Of a stretch of DNA of 64,000 nucleotides, positions 26,319 through 34,557 are shown piece after piece. Every line of letters begins with the position of its first letter. Positions within the stretch are counted from its first letter, which is position 1. The notes beneath the pieces are model-generated. The model was not told the DNA's origin. It saw nothing but the letters and a program-made list of their open reading frames with translations, and made no database searches. Origin of the DNA: JALZMG01 sp963844175 (GTDB lineage Bacteria; Actinomycetota; Acidimicrobiia; Acidimicrobiales; Ilumatobacteraceae); contig CAWJNE010000027.1 of NCBI GenBank assembly GCA_963844175.1, positions 62,001 to 126,000 of the forward strand. The letters are read 5' to 3'. Position numbers and translations under genes: made by a program.

Positions 26319-26498
26319 ATGGCGTTCGAGCGACCGGCCCCGGATCTGACCAAGCTGATCGCCGCCTGGGAGCAGTTCGAGCTCGGCGAGGAGTCGCCGG
26401 GCCGGGTGCTGGCCAACCTCAAGACGGCGGGGCTGGCCGAGGTGTTGCAGGAGCTGGCGTCGAGCGGCTGGAGCCCGAGCCCGCCCGCAGGTGTCTGA
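26319..26498 (+). CDS. 59-residue protein upstream of Nudix hydrolase
   Basis: A short ORF, MAFERPAPDLTKLIAAWEQF..., mostly predicted helix with a Ser/Pro end (WSPSPPAGV). Evidence that it is real: a TAGCCT hexamer 6 bases upstream, an in-frame stop overlapping the Nudix start by 8 bases, and composition like its neighbours. Family unknown to me. Probably translated first in a two-gene message with the Nudix hydrolase. Confidence 0.7.
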   Translation: MAFERPAPDLTKLIAAWEQFELGEESPGRVLANLKTAGLAEVLQELASSGWSPSPPAGV

Positions 26499-27159
26499 AC
26501 CCGTCGCCCGGCGTGCCGGCGGCCGCCAGATCATCCCCCGCCCGGCGGTGTGGTCGCCGGGTGAGCTGGACGCACCTGCCGTCCACCCGCTGACCGTCAG
26601 CGTCGACGAGATCGCCGCCGGCCTCGTCGATGCGCCACCCGGCCGGCCGCTGGCCCCGGCGTTCCCCGAAGCCCGCCCGTCGGCGGTGCTGATCGCCCTT
26701 GCCGACGGCGCCAGCGGCGCGGAGGTCCTGCTGACCCGGCGGTCGTGGGACCTGCGCAACCACAAGGGCGAGATCAGCTTTCCCGGCGGTCGCATCGACC
26801 CCGGTGAGACGCCGGCCGACGCTGCCCGCCGAGAAGCGTGGGAGGAGGTCGGGCTCGACCCGGCCGAGGTCGAGCTGATCGGCGAGCTCGGGCACCTCAA
26901 CACGGTGGTCAGCCGCAGCTACATCGTCCCGCTCGTCGCCCGCCTGCCGGGGATCCTGCCGCTCGCCCCGGCCAGCCCCGAGGTGGAGCGGGTGCTGTGG
27001 CTCCCGCTGGCCGAGCTGGTCCGCCCCGAGACGTATCGCACGGAGCGGTGGGGACGCCAGCCGACCGATCGGCTCCTGCACTTCTTCGAGCTCGACGACG
27101 AGACGGTCTGGGGCGCGACCGCACACCTCCTGGTGGACCTGCTCGCCCGCCTCCGCTGA
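26491..27159 (+). CDS. Nudix hydrolase, CoA-pyrophosphatase-like
   Basis: 222 residues. The Nudix box is complete: GGRIDPGETPADAARREAWEEVG (near residues 96-118) with the REWEE-type metal glutamates. LLTRRSWDLRNHKGEISFPGGR just before it resembles NudL/CoA diphosphatases, which carry an LLTxRs...hxGqvaFPGG motif, so cleavage of CoA or acyl-CoA is the best guess. It starts GTG 26491 inside the end of the upstream small gene and ends 3 bases from the convergent decarboxylase stop. Confidence 0.85.
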   Translation: MSEPVARRAGGRQIIPRPAVWSPGELDAPAVHPLTVSVDEIAAGLVDAPPGRPLAPAFPEARPSAVLIALADGASGAEVLLTRRSWDLRNHKGEISFPGGRIDPGETPADAARREAWEEVGLDPAEVELIGELGHLNTVVSRSYIVPLVARLPGILPLAPASPEVERVLWLPLAELVRPETYRTERWGRQPTDRLLHFFELDDETVWGATAHLLVDLLARLR

Positions 27160-27162
27160 TCG

Positions 27163-28560
27163 TCACGCCAAGCGTTGCAGCAACTGCCACGCCTGCTCGA
27201 CGTGGCGCCACTCGGTGGTTCGGGTGCCGATCGAGAAGCGCAGGGCGACCTCGCCGTCGAGCACGGTGCGCGTGAACAGCACCTCGCCCGTGGCGTTGGC
27301 CCGCTCGATCAGGTCGTCGGTGTTGCCGTCGCGCAGGCGAAGGCAGACGAGGTTCAACGGGTGCGGCGCCACGATCTCGAACCGCTCGTCGGCGCCCACC
27401 AGCTCGGCCAACCGTTGGGCCAGCCCGACGTGCAGGTTGATCATCTCCTGCATCGCCGCCACACCGTCCAGGCGCAGCGCCATCCACAGCTTCAGCGCCC
27501 GGAACCGACGGCCGAGCGGCACCTGCCAGTCCCGGTAGTCGATGGCCGCCCCGGTCTCGGCGGCGGCCGAGCGCAGGTACTCGGGGAGGATGCTCAGCGC
27601 ACCGAGCAGCGCCACCCGATCGCTCGTGAGGTAGAGGTCGCAGTCGAAGTTGACGCCCATCCACTTGTGGGGGTTGGTGCAGTAGCTGTCGGCGCGATCG
27701 AGACCGGCGTTGACCCAGCGGTGCTCGGGCACCAGCGCGGCGATGCCGCTCATCGCCGCATCCACGTGCAGCCACGCCCCAGCCTCGGCGCAGATCGGCG
27801 CCAGCTCCGGCGTCGGGTCGAACGCCATCGACGATGTCGTGCCGTGCGACGAGCACACGAAGAACGGCACCAGGCCGGCGGCCCGATCGGTGGCGATCAT
27901 GTCGGACAACGCATCGGCGCGCATGGCGAAGTTCTCGTCGTGCGCCACGGTGCGCAACCGATCGAGCCCGATGCCGGCGATGCGCAACCCCTTCTCGACG
28001 CTCGAGTGGGCCTGGGCCGAGGCGTAGGCGACCAGCCGTGACGTGTCGCCGTCGTGGTTGATCGTGCCGCCGGTCGCCCGCCAGCGGGCGGACAGGATGG
28101 CGACCAGCGTCGCCTCGCTCGCCGACCCCTGGATGACCCCTCCGCCGCGCGCGCTGTCGGAGCGGAACGCCGCCGGAAGGTCGAGCAGCTCGACCATCCA
28201 GTCGAGCATGAGCGTCTCCAGCTCGGTGCAGGACGGTGACGTGACCCAGCTCATCCCCTGCACCCCGAGCCCGGCCGACAGCAGCTCCCCGAGGATCGAC
28301 GGGTACGAGCCGTTGCCCGGGAAGTAGGCGAAGAAGCTGGGGTGCTGCCAGTGGGTGAGGCCCGGCGCGATGACCCGGTCGAGATCGTCGATCACCGCCT
28401 CCCACGATTCCGGCGCCGACGGCGGGTGCGCCGGCAGCATCGCTCGGACGTCGCCCGGCTTGACGTCGGGCGAGACGCGCCGGGTCTCGATCGTCGCCAG
28501 GTAGTCGGCGATCCAGTCGATCAGCTCGTGACCGCGGGTCCGGAACTCGTCGCCGTTCAC
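27163..28560 (-). CDS. PLP-dependent aromatic-L-amino-acid-type decarboxylase (group II)
   Basis: 465 residues of a group II PLP decarboxylase. LTHWQHPSFFAYFPGNGSYPS near residue 70, VIQGSASEATLVAILSAR near 145, WLHVDAAMSGIAALVPEHRW near 265 and the PLP lysine in SYCTNPHKWMGVNFDC near residue 300 are those of aromatic L-amino acid and tyrosine decarboxylases. It would form an arylalkylamine such as tryptamine, tyramine or phenethylamine. The GTG start at 28560 overlaps the stop of a small membrane protein by 4 bases; the longer open frame upstream is antisense to guaA. Confidence 0.9.
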   Translation of the reverse strand: MNGDEFRTRGHELIDWIADYLATIETRRVSPDVKPGDVRAMLPAHPPSAPESWEAVIDDLDRVIAPGLTHWQHPSFFAYFPGNGSYPSILGELLSAGLGVQGMSWVTSPSCTELETLMLDWMVELLDLPAAFRSDSARGGGVIQGSASEATLVAILSARWRATGGTINHDGDTSRLVAYASAQAHSSVEKGLRIAGIGLDRLRTVAHDENFAMRADALSDMIATDRAAGLVPFFVCSSHGTTSSMAFDPTPELAPICAEAGAWLHVDAAMSGIAALVPEHRWVNAGLDRADSYCTNPHKWMGVNFDCDLYLTSDRVALLGALSILPEYLRSAAAETGAAIDYRDWQVPLGRRFRALKLWMALRLDGVAAMQEMINLHVGLAQRLAELVGADERFEIVAPHPLNLVCLRLRDGNTDDLIERANATGEVLFTRTVLDGEVALRFSIGTRTTEWRHVEQAWQLLQRLA

Positions 28561-28889
28561 GTCGTCAGCTCCTCGGTCTGCTGCTGGTGCCGCCGCCGAC
28601 GCGACGAGCGGATGATGCGCCAGGCGATGAACGCCAACGCCAGCGTCACGACGACCAGCAGCAGGGTCTGCTGCCACCCGCCGCGCGCTTCGCTGCCGCA
28701 GTTCGGTTGCGGCAGCGCGCTGAAGCACTCGGTCAGGTCCTGCGACTCCGGCAGGAACACGTTCTCGCTCGTCGGCACCGTGTCCGGCGGTGGCGGCTCG
28801 GCCGACGCCGCAGCTGCTCGGCCGCCGCCGACCACGACGACGACGAAGATCAGCGCGGCAACCAGGATCCGTGCGCGTCGCGGCGGCAT
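28557..28889 (-). CDS. Small secreted/membrane protein with signal and C-terminal TM
   Basis: 110 residues: an N-terminal hydrophobic segment (residues 8-22), a Pro/acid-rich extracellular stretch with two cysteines (TECFSALPQPNCG) that could form a disulfide, a second transmembrane segment (near 75-92), then a basic cytoplasmic tail (RSSRRRRHQQQ). No family recognised. It is translationally coupled to the decarboxylase (GTGA overlap) and divergent from guaA. Confidence 0.7.
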   Translation of the reverse strand: MPPRRARILVAALIFVVVVVGGGRAAAASAEPPPPDTVPTSENVFLPESQDLTECFSALPQPNCGSEARGGWQQTLLLVVVTLALAFIAWRIIRSSRRRRHQQQTEELTT

Positions 28890-28914
28890 CGGCCAGCTTT
28901 CTACCAGCGGCGTC

Positions 28915-28920
28915 TACGAT
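28915..28920 (+). promoter_or_regulatory. -10 hexamer TACGAT, leaderless start of guaA
   Basis: TACGAT 7 bases before a TTG at 28928. The alternative GTG at 28922 would be only 1 base away, so the hexamer favours TTG. Confidence 0.5.
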
Positions 28921-28927
28921 CGTGGAC

Positions 28928-30481
28928 TTGACGGCGGCGCCCACCTCCGATGTCGTGCTGGTGGTCGACTTCGGCGCCCAGTACGCCCAGCTGATCGCCC
29001 GTCGGGTCCGCGAGCTCCACGTGTTCTCGGAGATCGTGCCGAACCACATCACGGCGACCGAGATCGCCGAGCGCCAGCCGGCGGGGATCATCCTCTCCGG
29101 CGGCCCGAAGAGCGTCCACGTCGAGGGAGCGCCGACGCTCGATCCGGCGATCTACGACCTCGGCGTGCCGATCCTCGGCATCTGCTACGGCGCGCAGCTG
29201 ATCGCCGAACAGCTCGGCGGCACGGTCGGGCGGGGGATGCGCGGCGAGTACGGCCGGGCCAAGCTGCGCCGCGAGTCGCCCTCGCTCCTGTTGCCCGACG
29301 ACGCTCCGGACGTCCACGACGTCTGGATGAGCCACTTCGACGCCATCACCGCCGCCCCCGCCGGCTTCGCCGTCACCGCCTCCACCGACGACGCACCGGT
29401 CGCCGTCCTCGAGGACGACACCCGGCGGATCTACGGGACGCAGTTCCACCCGGAGGTCGTCCACTCCCCGTACGGCATGGCGGTCCTGCGGCGGTTCCTG
29501 CACGAGCGCGCCGGTCTCCGCGGCACGTGGACGATGTCCTCGGTGATCGACGAGCAGGTGGCGCGGATCCGCGCCCAGGTCGGCGACGGGCGGGCGATCT
29601 GCGGGCTGTCGGGCGGCGTCGACTCGTCGGTCGCCGCGGCGCTCGTGCACCGGGCGATCGGCCATCAACTGACCTGCGTGTACGTCGACACCGGCCTGAT
29701 GCGCAAGGGCGAGAGCGAGCAGGTCACGGAGACGTTCCGCCGCTCGATGGGCATCGAGCTGATCCATGTCGACGCCGGGGCCCGGTTCTTCGCCCGGCTC
29801 GCCGGCGTCACCGAGCCGGAGGCCAAGCGGCGGGCGATCGGCGACGAGTTCATCCGCGTCTTCGAGGAGCACACGGGCGGACTCGTCGAGGCCGAGTTCC
29901 TCGTGCAGGGAACGCTGTACCCGGACCTCATCGAGTCCGGGGGCGCCGACGGCACGGCAGCCGTGATCAAGAGCCACCACAACGTCGGCGGGCTGCCCGA
30001 GGACATGCGGTTGCAGCTCGTCGAGCCGTTGCGCGACCTGTTCAAGGACGAGGTGCGGGCGCTCGGCCACGAGCTCGGCCTGCCCGACGACATGGTCTGG
30101 CGCCAGCCGTTCCCCGGTCCCGGGCTCGGCGTGCGGATCATCGGCGAGGTGACGCCGGACAAGGTGGCGCTGCTGCAGGACGCCGACGCCATCGTGCGCC
30201 AGGAGATCCACGGCGCCGGGCTGGAGCGCGAGATCTGGCAGGCCTTCGCCGTACTCGCCGACATCCGCTCGGTCGGGGTGATGGGCGACGAGCGCACGTA
30301 CGGCCACCCGATCATCGTGCGGGCGGTGACCAGCGACGACGCGATGACGGCCGACTGGGCCCGGCTCCCGTACGACCTGCTGGAGCGGATCTCCAACCGG
30401 ATCATCAACGAGGTGGCGGGCATCAACCGGGTGGCCTACGACATCACGTCCAAGCCGCCCGGCACGATCGAATGGGAGTGA
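28928..30481 (+). CDS. guaA: GMP synthase (glutamine-hydrolysing)
   Basis: Converts XMP to GMP. 517 residues: a class I glutamine amidotransferase (VVDFGAQYAQLIARRVRE at the start, nucleophile Cys in ILGICYGAQLIAEQLGG near residue 85, catalytic His-x-Glu in TQFHPEVVHS near 175), then an ATP-pyrophosphatase domain (GLSGGVDSSVAAALVHRAIG near 225) and the dimerisation domain ending SKPPGTIEWE. The start is set at TTG 28928 from the promoter spacing; GTG 28922 would add two residues. The stop codon forms the first bases of a 35-bp tandem array. Confidence 0.95.
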   Translation: MTAAPTSDVVLVVDFGAQYAQLIARRVRELHVFSEIVPNHITATEIAERQPAGIILSGGPKSVHVEGAPTLDPAIYDLGVPILGICYGAQLIAEQLGGTVGRGMRGEYGRAKLRRESPSLLLPDDAPDVHDVWMSHFDAITAAPAGFAVTASTDDAPVAVLEDDTRRIYGTQFHPEVVHSPYGMAVLRRFLHERAGLRGTWTMSSVIDEQVARIRAQVGDGRAICGLSGGVDSSVAAALVHRAIGHQLTCVYVDTGLMRKGESEQVTETFRRSMGIELIHVDAGARFFARLAGVTEPEAKRRAIGDEFIRVFEEHTGGLVEAEFLVQGTLYPDLIESGGADGTAAVIKSHHNVGGLPEDMRLQLVEPLRDLFKDEVRALGHELGLPDDMVWRQPFPGPGLGVRIIGEVTPDKVALLQDADAIVRQEIHGAGLEREIWQAFAVLADIRSVGVMGDERTYGHPIIVRAVTSDDAMTADWARLPYDLLERISNRIINEVAGINRVAYDITSKPPGTIEWE

Positions 30482-30589
30482 GCGAGTTTCGAGCGAACCC
30501 CGATGCGACGGAGTGAGCGAGTTTCGAGCGAACCCCGATGCGACGGAGTGAGCGGGTTTCGAGCGAACCCCGATGCGACGGAGTGAGCG
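30476..30589 (+). repeat. 35-bp tandem array of overlapping mini-ORFs after guaA
   Basis: Three full units (30476-30510, 30511-30545, 30546-30580) plus 9 bases of a fourth. Units 1 and 2 are identical and unit 3 differs by one base. Each unit supplies GTG...TGA of a 12-codon frame (MSEFRANPDATE), and each TGA overlaps the next GTG by 4 bases, starting from the guaA stop itself (frames at 30478, 30513 and 30548). Confidence 0.85.
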
Positions 30590-30600
30590 CCGCGTGCGCG

Positions 30601-30682
30601 CCCCATCTGGGCGCGGACGTTCCCGTAGGCGCGAAGGTGCGCGCCCGGAAGCCCGTTTGGGAACCTGCGCGCCCAGATGGGG
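30601..30682. repeat. Large imperfect inverted repeat downstream of guaA
   Basis: CCCCATCTGGGCGCG (30601-30615) pairs perfectly with 30668-30682, and GTTCCC pairs with GGGAAC just inside, after a 3-base mismatch, giving about 24-bp arms. It may terminate guaA transcription or be a remnant palindromic element. Confidence 0.7.
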
Positions 30683-30735
30683 GGCACGAGGGCGGGGCGT
30701 CGTCACCTGATCGTCACGGGTTCGTCACGCGCTGC

Positions 30736-30741
30736 TAGGGT
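30736..30741 (+). promoter_or_regulatory. -10 hexamer TAGGGT (extended TGC-TAGGGT)
   Basis: TAGGGT 11 bases before the ATG at 30753, preceded by an extended TGn motif. Confidence 0.45.
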
Positions 30742-30752
30742 CGCCGCTCGTC

Positions 30753-32192
30753 ATGACCTGCCCGCAGTCCTCGATCGCCCCGCGCCGCCGGCGCTGGGCC
30801 CTCGGCCTGGTCGGTGCCGCCCTCACCGCCACGATCGCCCTGGTCGCCGACCCGGTCGCCGCTGATCCCATCGAGGACCAGCGGCAGCGCGTCACGGAGC
30901 TGACCGACGAGTTGGAACGGCTGGCCGAGGCGTCGGACATCCTGGCCGAGGAGTTCGTGACCGCCATCGACGAGCAGCGCCGGCTCGAGTCCGAGGTGGT
31001 CGTCGCCGAGCAGCAGGTCGCCGAGCGGCAAGGCGAGGTCGACGCGCTGCGCTCCGAGCTCGGCGCGGTGGCCGTGCAGACGTTCATGGGCGCGGGCACG
31101 AACGGTCTCGGGCCCATGCTCGACGATTCGCAGGCCTACACCGAACAGCTCCAGCGCGACCAACTGGCGCGTGTCGCCCTGAGCTCCGGCGACGCCACCA
31201 CGGATCAGCTCGACGTCGCCGTCGAGGACCTCAAGGCGCAACGCTCGGCCCTCGAGGACAAGCAGGCCGCGGCCGTGGCTGCGGCGGCCGACGTCGAGGC
31301 GGCCAAGCGGGAGAACGACGCCAAGAAGGCGGAGTACGAGAACGCCCGCACCGGTGCCGAGTCCGAGCTCGGGCGCCTGATCCAGGAGGAGGAGGAGCGG
31401 CGCGCCCGCGAGTCCTACGAGCGGATGGTGCGCGAGGCCGAGGAGGCTGCGGCCCGAGCGGCGGCAGAAGCCGCGGCCCAGCAGGCGGAGGCCGATGCGG
31501 CCGCCGCCGCCGAGGCGCAGCAGCAGGCCGACGCTGCGGCGTCAGCCGATGCGCAGGCGGCCGATGCGCAAGCGATCCAAGCGGCCCCGCAGACGCCCGA
31601 CGAGCCCGACGACGAGGCCCCGGCGCCCGAGGCCGCCGACGACCAGTCGTCCGGTGGCGGTGGCGGTGGTGGCGGCGGCGATGAAGCCGACGAGCCGGCA
31701 CCTGCCCCGGCGCCGGCGCAGGATGACGACGACGATGGTGATGACGACGGCGGCAGCCAGTCGTCGGGCGGCGGCGGCTCGTCGTCCGGTGGCGGTGGCG
31801 GAGGCGGCGGTTCGAGCCAGCCGAACATCCCGCCGGCTTCCTCACGGGCCGGCACGGCCGTCAACGCGGCGATGAGCCAGATCGGCGTCCCGTACCAGTA
31901 CGCCACGAGCGAGCCGGGCGTCGGCTTCGACTGCTCCGGGCTCACCGCATGGGCGTGGGAGCAAGCGGGCGTCAACCTGCCCCACCAGTCGTCGGCGCAG
32001 TACGCATCGATCGCCCACGTGCCGATCGAAGAGGCCAAGCCGGGCGACCTGATCTTCTACTACTCGCCGATCAGCCACGTCGGCATGTACATCGGCAACG
32101 GCCAACTGGTCCACGCCCCGAACAGCGGCACCACCGTCAAGGTGGCCACCGTGAACTGGGGCAAGGTCACCGGCGTCGGCCGGCCGGGGTAG
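30753..32192 (+). CDS. Secreted NlpC/P60 peptidoglycan endopeptidase with coiled-coil domain
   Basis: 479 residues: signal peptide (basic MTCPQSSIAPRRRRW then ALGLVGAALTATIALVADPVAA), a long N-terminal coiled coil (about residues 45-250, with heptads and a KREN/EEEERRARESYERM stretch), a low-complexity linker (about 250-365, Pro/Asp/Gly/Ser-rich, poly-Gly runs), then a C-terminal NlpC/P60 domain. The nucleophile is Cys in FDCSGLTAWAWEQAG near residue 393, His in ISHVGMYIGNGQ near 445, and the third polar residue follows in VHAPNSG. It resembles RipA-type D-Glu-mDAP endopeptidases needed for cell separation; the coiled coil may autoinhibit, as in RipA. Confidence 0.9.
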   Translation: MTCPQSSIAPRRRRWALGLVGAALTATIALVADPVAADPIEDQRQRVTELTDELERLAEASDILAEEFVTAIDEQRRLESEVVVAEQQVAERQGEVDALRSELGAVAVQTFMGAGTNGLGPMLDDSQAYTEQLQRDQLARVALSSGDATTDQLDVAVEDLKAQRSALEDKQAAAVAAAADVEAAKRENDAKKAEYENARTGAESELGRLIQEEEERRARESYERMVREAEEAAARAAAEAAAQQAEADAAAAAEAQQQADAAASADAQAADAQAIQAAPQTPDEPDDEAPAPEAADDQSSGGGGGGGGGDEADEPAPAPAPAQDDDDDGDDDGGSQSSGGGGSSSGGGGGGGGSSQPNIPPASSRAGTAVNAAMSQIGVPYQYATSEPGVGFDCSGLTAWAWEQAGVNLPHQSSAQYASIAHVPIEEAKPGDLIFYYSPISHVGMYIGNGQLVHAPNSGTTVKVATVNWGKVTGVGRPG

Positions 32193-32233
32193 CGCACGCC
32201 GCCGGCACGGCTCGGCTGGCGAGTTCCTGGTCG

Positions 32234-32259
32234 GATCGCCATCGATTTCGATGGCGATC
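32234..32259. terminator. Perfect 26-bp palindrome between NlpC/P60 gene and dinB
   Basis: GATCGCCATCGA (32234-32245), TT, TCGATGGCGATC (32248-32259). 42 bases after the hydrolase stop; a terminator, or an operator upstream of dinB. Confidence 0.6.
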
Positions 32260-32304
32260 TTGCCTCCACACCGATCGGCGGGTGGAAACGCGCGCACCGA
32301 TGCG

Positions 32305-32318
32305 CGAACATGTGTTCG
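32305..32318. promoter_or_regulatory. SOS box (LexA operator) at the dinB start
   Basis: CGAACATGTGTTCG matches the Gram-positive/actinobacterial LexA consensus CGAAC-RNRY-GTTYG at every position and is nearly a perfect palindrome. It overlaps the chosen GTG start (32312), so LexA would cover the translation start. Confidence 0.8.
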
Positions 32319-33508
32319 TGCGGTCAGCGGCGACGATCCTCCACGCCGATCTCGACTCGTTCTACGCATCGGTCGAGCAGCGGGACGACCCGGCGCTGCG
32401 CGGCAAGCCGGTGATCGTCGGTGGCGGGGTCGTGCTCGCCGCCAGCTACGAGGCCAAGGCCTGCGGGGTCCGCTCGGCGATGGGCGGGGCCCAGGCCCGC
32501 CGCTGCTGCCCCCATGCCGTGGTCGTGCCGCCGCGCATGAAGGCGTACTCCGCGGCCAGCAAGGCCGTGTTCGAAGTGTTCGAGGACACCACGCCACTCG
32601 TCGAGGGGCTGTCCATCGACGAGGCGTTCCTCGACGTCGGTGGGCTGCGTCGCGTCTCCGGCACACCGACCGAGATCGCCGCCAACCTCCGCGACGAGGT
32701 GCGCGAACGCGTCGGCTTGCCGATCACCGTCGGCGTGGCCCGCACGAAGTTCCTGGCCAAGGTGGCCAGCGCCGTCGCCAAGCCCGACGGCCTGCTCGTG
32801 GTCGAACCGCACGGCGAGCGGATGTTCCTCCACCCGCTGCCCGTCGAGCGGCTGTGGGGCGTCGGTCCGGCGACCGCGGCCAAGTTGCACGCCAGGGGCA
32901 TCGCCAAGGTCCGTGACATCGCCCGCCTGCCCGAGGGCGCACTGGTGGCGATCCTCGGCCCCGCCGCCGGCCACCACCTCCACGCCCTGGCGCACAACCG
33001 CGACCCGCGCCACGTCGAGGTGGGCAAGCGGCGTCGCTCCATCGGCTCGCAGAGTGCGCTCGGTCGGCGACCGCGCTCGGCCGAGGAGCTCGACGCCGTG
33101 CTGGTCGGCATCGTCGACCGGGTCACCCGGCGGCTGCGGGCGGCGGAGCGATCCGCCCGCACGGTCGTCGTTCGCCTGCGGTTCGGCGACTTCACCCGCG
33201 CCACCCGGTCGAGCACCGTGGACAACGCCACCGACGAGACCTCGGTGGTCCTGCAGGTGGCCCGGGGGCTGGTGGCGGAGGTCCGCCCGCTGATCGACGA
33301 GTCCGGCCTCACGCTGCTCGGCCTGTCGCTGACCAACCTCGACGGCGATGCCGCCCTCCAGCTCACGCTGCCGTTCGATCGCGGTGGCAGCGGCGCTCTC
33401 GACCACGTGCTCGACGACGTACGCGACCGGTTCGGCACCTCGGCGCTCACGCCGGCCGTGCTGCTCGGGCGGCGCGACCACGAGGCGGTGCCCGTGCTGC
33501 ACGAGTGA
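32312..33508 (+). CDS. dinB: DNA polymerase IV (Y-family)
   Basis: Error-prone translesion polymerase. 398 residues: ILHADLDSFYASVEQRDDPALRGKPVIVGG at the start with the first catalytic Asp, the second acidic pair in GLSIDEAFLDVGGL near residue 100, a helix-hairpin-helix with LWGVGPATAAKLHARGI near 185, and a C-terminal little-finger domain. I choose GTG 32312 (MFVRSAATILHADL) because mycobacterial DinB begins MFVS...ILHADLDSFYASVEQRDDPALRG; ATG 32300 and GTG 32318 are in the same frame. A consensus SOS box spans the start. The C-terminal clamp-binding motif may be LQLTLPF near residue 350. It overlaps the next gene by 4 bases. Confidence 0.93.
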   Translation: MFVRSAATILHADLDSFYASVEQRDDPALRGKPVIVGGGVVLAASYEAKACGVRSAMGGAQARRCCPHAVVVPPRMKAYSAASKAVFEVFEDTTPLVEGLSIDEAFLDVGGLRRVSGTPTEIAANLRDEVRERVGLPITVGVARTKFLAKVASAVAKPDGLLVVEPHGERMFLHPLPVERLWGVGPATAAKLHARGIAKVRDIARLPEGALVAILGPAAGHHLHALAHNRDPRHVEVGKRRRSIGSQSALGRRPRSAEELDAVLVGIVDRVTRRLRAAERSARTVVVRLRFGDFTRATRSSTVDNATDETSVVLQVARGLVAEVRPLIDESGLTLLGLSLTNLDGDAALQLTLPFDRGGSGALDHVLDDVRDRFGTSALTPAVLLGRRDHEAVPVLHE

Positions 33509-34554
33509 GTACCTTCCCGGGCGTGGTGCCCGGACTGGATGTCGAACGCGTTGGCGCGTGGCTGGCGGCCAACGTCGAGGGGGCCTGCCCACCGTTCACC
33601 GCCGAGCTGATCGGCGGCGGCCGCTCGAACCTCACGTACACCCTCACCGATGCCGAGGGTCGTCGCCTCGTGGTGCGCCGACCGCCGCTCGGGCACGTCC
33701 TTGCCACGGCCCACGACATGGCCCGCGAGCACCGCATCATCACCGCGCTCGGCCCGACGGTGGTCCCCGTCCCGGCGACACGAGGCCTGTGCACGGACGT
33801 CGAGGTCAACGGCGCGCCGTTCTACGTCATGGAGTACGTCGACGGCGTGGTGCTCGACAGCCCGGCCAAAGGGGCCGGGCTCGAGCTGGCGACGCGCACG
33901 GCGACCAGCCACCACCTCGTCGACGTGCTCGCCGACCTGCACGCCGTCGACGTCGACGAGGTCGGCCTCGGCGATCTGGCCCGTCGCGAGGGCTACATCG
34001 AGCGGCAGCTCAAGCGGTGGTCGACGCAGTGGGCCAACTCGAAGACCCGCGAGCTGCCGGCGATCGACGAGGTGTCCGAGCGGCTGGCGACGCGCGTGCC
34101 GGCCCAGCAGGGCGTCGTGATCGCCCACGGGGACTACCGCCTCGGCAACTGCCTGACCGACACCACGGCCGGGCGCATCGCCGCGGTCCTCGACTGGGAG
34201 CTGTGCACGTTGGGCGACCCGCTCGCCGATGTCGGCTACCTCGGCGTGTACTGGTCGGACCCGGGCGACGGGTCGCGCCGTCACAACGACCCGTCCGGCA
34301 TCGAGGGGTTCCCGTCCTACGCCGAGCTCGTCGAGCGCTATGCCACCCGCACCGGGCGCGACGTGTCCGGCGTCGACTACTACGTCGCCTTCTCGTCATG
34401 GCGACTCGCCGTGATCAGCGAGGGCGTGTACGCCCGGTTCCTCCACGGGGCGATGGGCGACCAGGGCATCGGCGAGGCCGAGCTGGCGACGTTCCGGGAC
34501 GGCACGACGGCCCTCGCCGAAGCGGCGCTGGACGCCGTCCGGCGCCTCCCGTGA
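33505..34554 (+). CDS. Aminoglycoside-phosphotransferase-fold kinase (ACAD10/FadE36-like)
   Basis: 349 residues of the APH/choline-kinase fold. ELIGGGRSNLTYTLTDAEGRRLVVRRPP (nucleotide loop and lysine, residues 32-60), catalytic loop VIAHGDYRLGNCL (near 210) and metal loop VLDWELCTLGDPLADVGYL (near 230). The sequence resembles the kinase-like domain fused to acyl-CoA dehydrogenases (ACAD10) and the stand-alone mycobacterial FadE36-like proteins, implying phosphorylation of a hydroxyacyl substrate rather than antibiotic resistance. The GTG start overlaps the dinB stop, so it may share SOS-driven transcription. Its stop and the convergent VOC stop lie in the palindrome TGACGGTCA. Confidence 0.85.
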   Translation: MSTFPGVVPGLDVERVGAWLAANVEGACPPFTAELIGGGRSNLTYTLTDAEGRRLVVRRPPLGHVLATAHDMAREHRIITALGPTVVPVPATRGLCTDVEVNGAPFYVMEYVDGVVLDSPAKGAGLELATRTATSHHLVDVLADLHAVDVDEVGLGDLARREGYIERQLKRWSTQWANSKTRELPAIDEVSERLATRVPAQQGVVIAHGDYRLGNCLTDTTAGRIAAVLDWELCTLGDPLADVGYLGVYWSDPGDGSRRHNDPSGIEGFPSYAELVERYATRTGRDVSGVDYYVAFSSWRLAVISEGVYARFLHGAMGDQGIGEAELATFRDGTTALAEAALDAVRRLP

Positions 34555-34557
34555 CGG

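Noticed and set aside
28590..29091. N-terminal extension of the PLP decarboxylase
   Set aside because: The extra residues are antisense to guaA and to the small membrane protein; the family N-terminus begins at GTG 28560.
30587..30738. A 50-codon frame continuing the mini-ORF chain after guaA
   Set aside because: It reads through an inverted repeat and ends in the -10 hexamer of the NlpC/P60 gene; nothing supports translation.
31620..31820. Gly/Ser/Asp-rich runs in the NlpC/P60 protein as a possible repeat element or CRISPR-like array
   Set aside because: They are codon-biased low-complexity linker sequence in frame, not DNA repeats with spacers.
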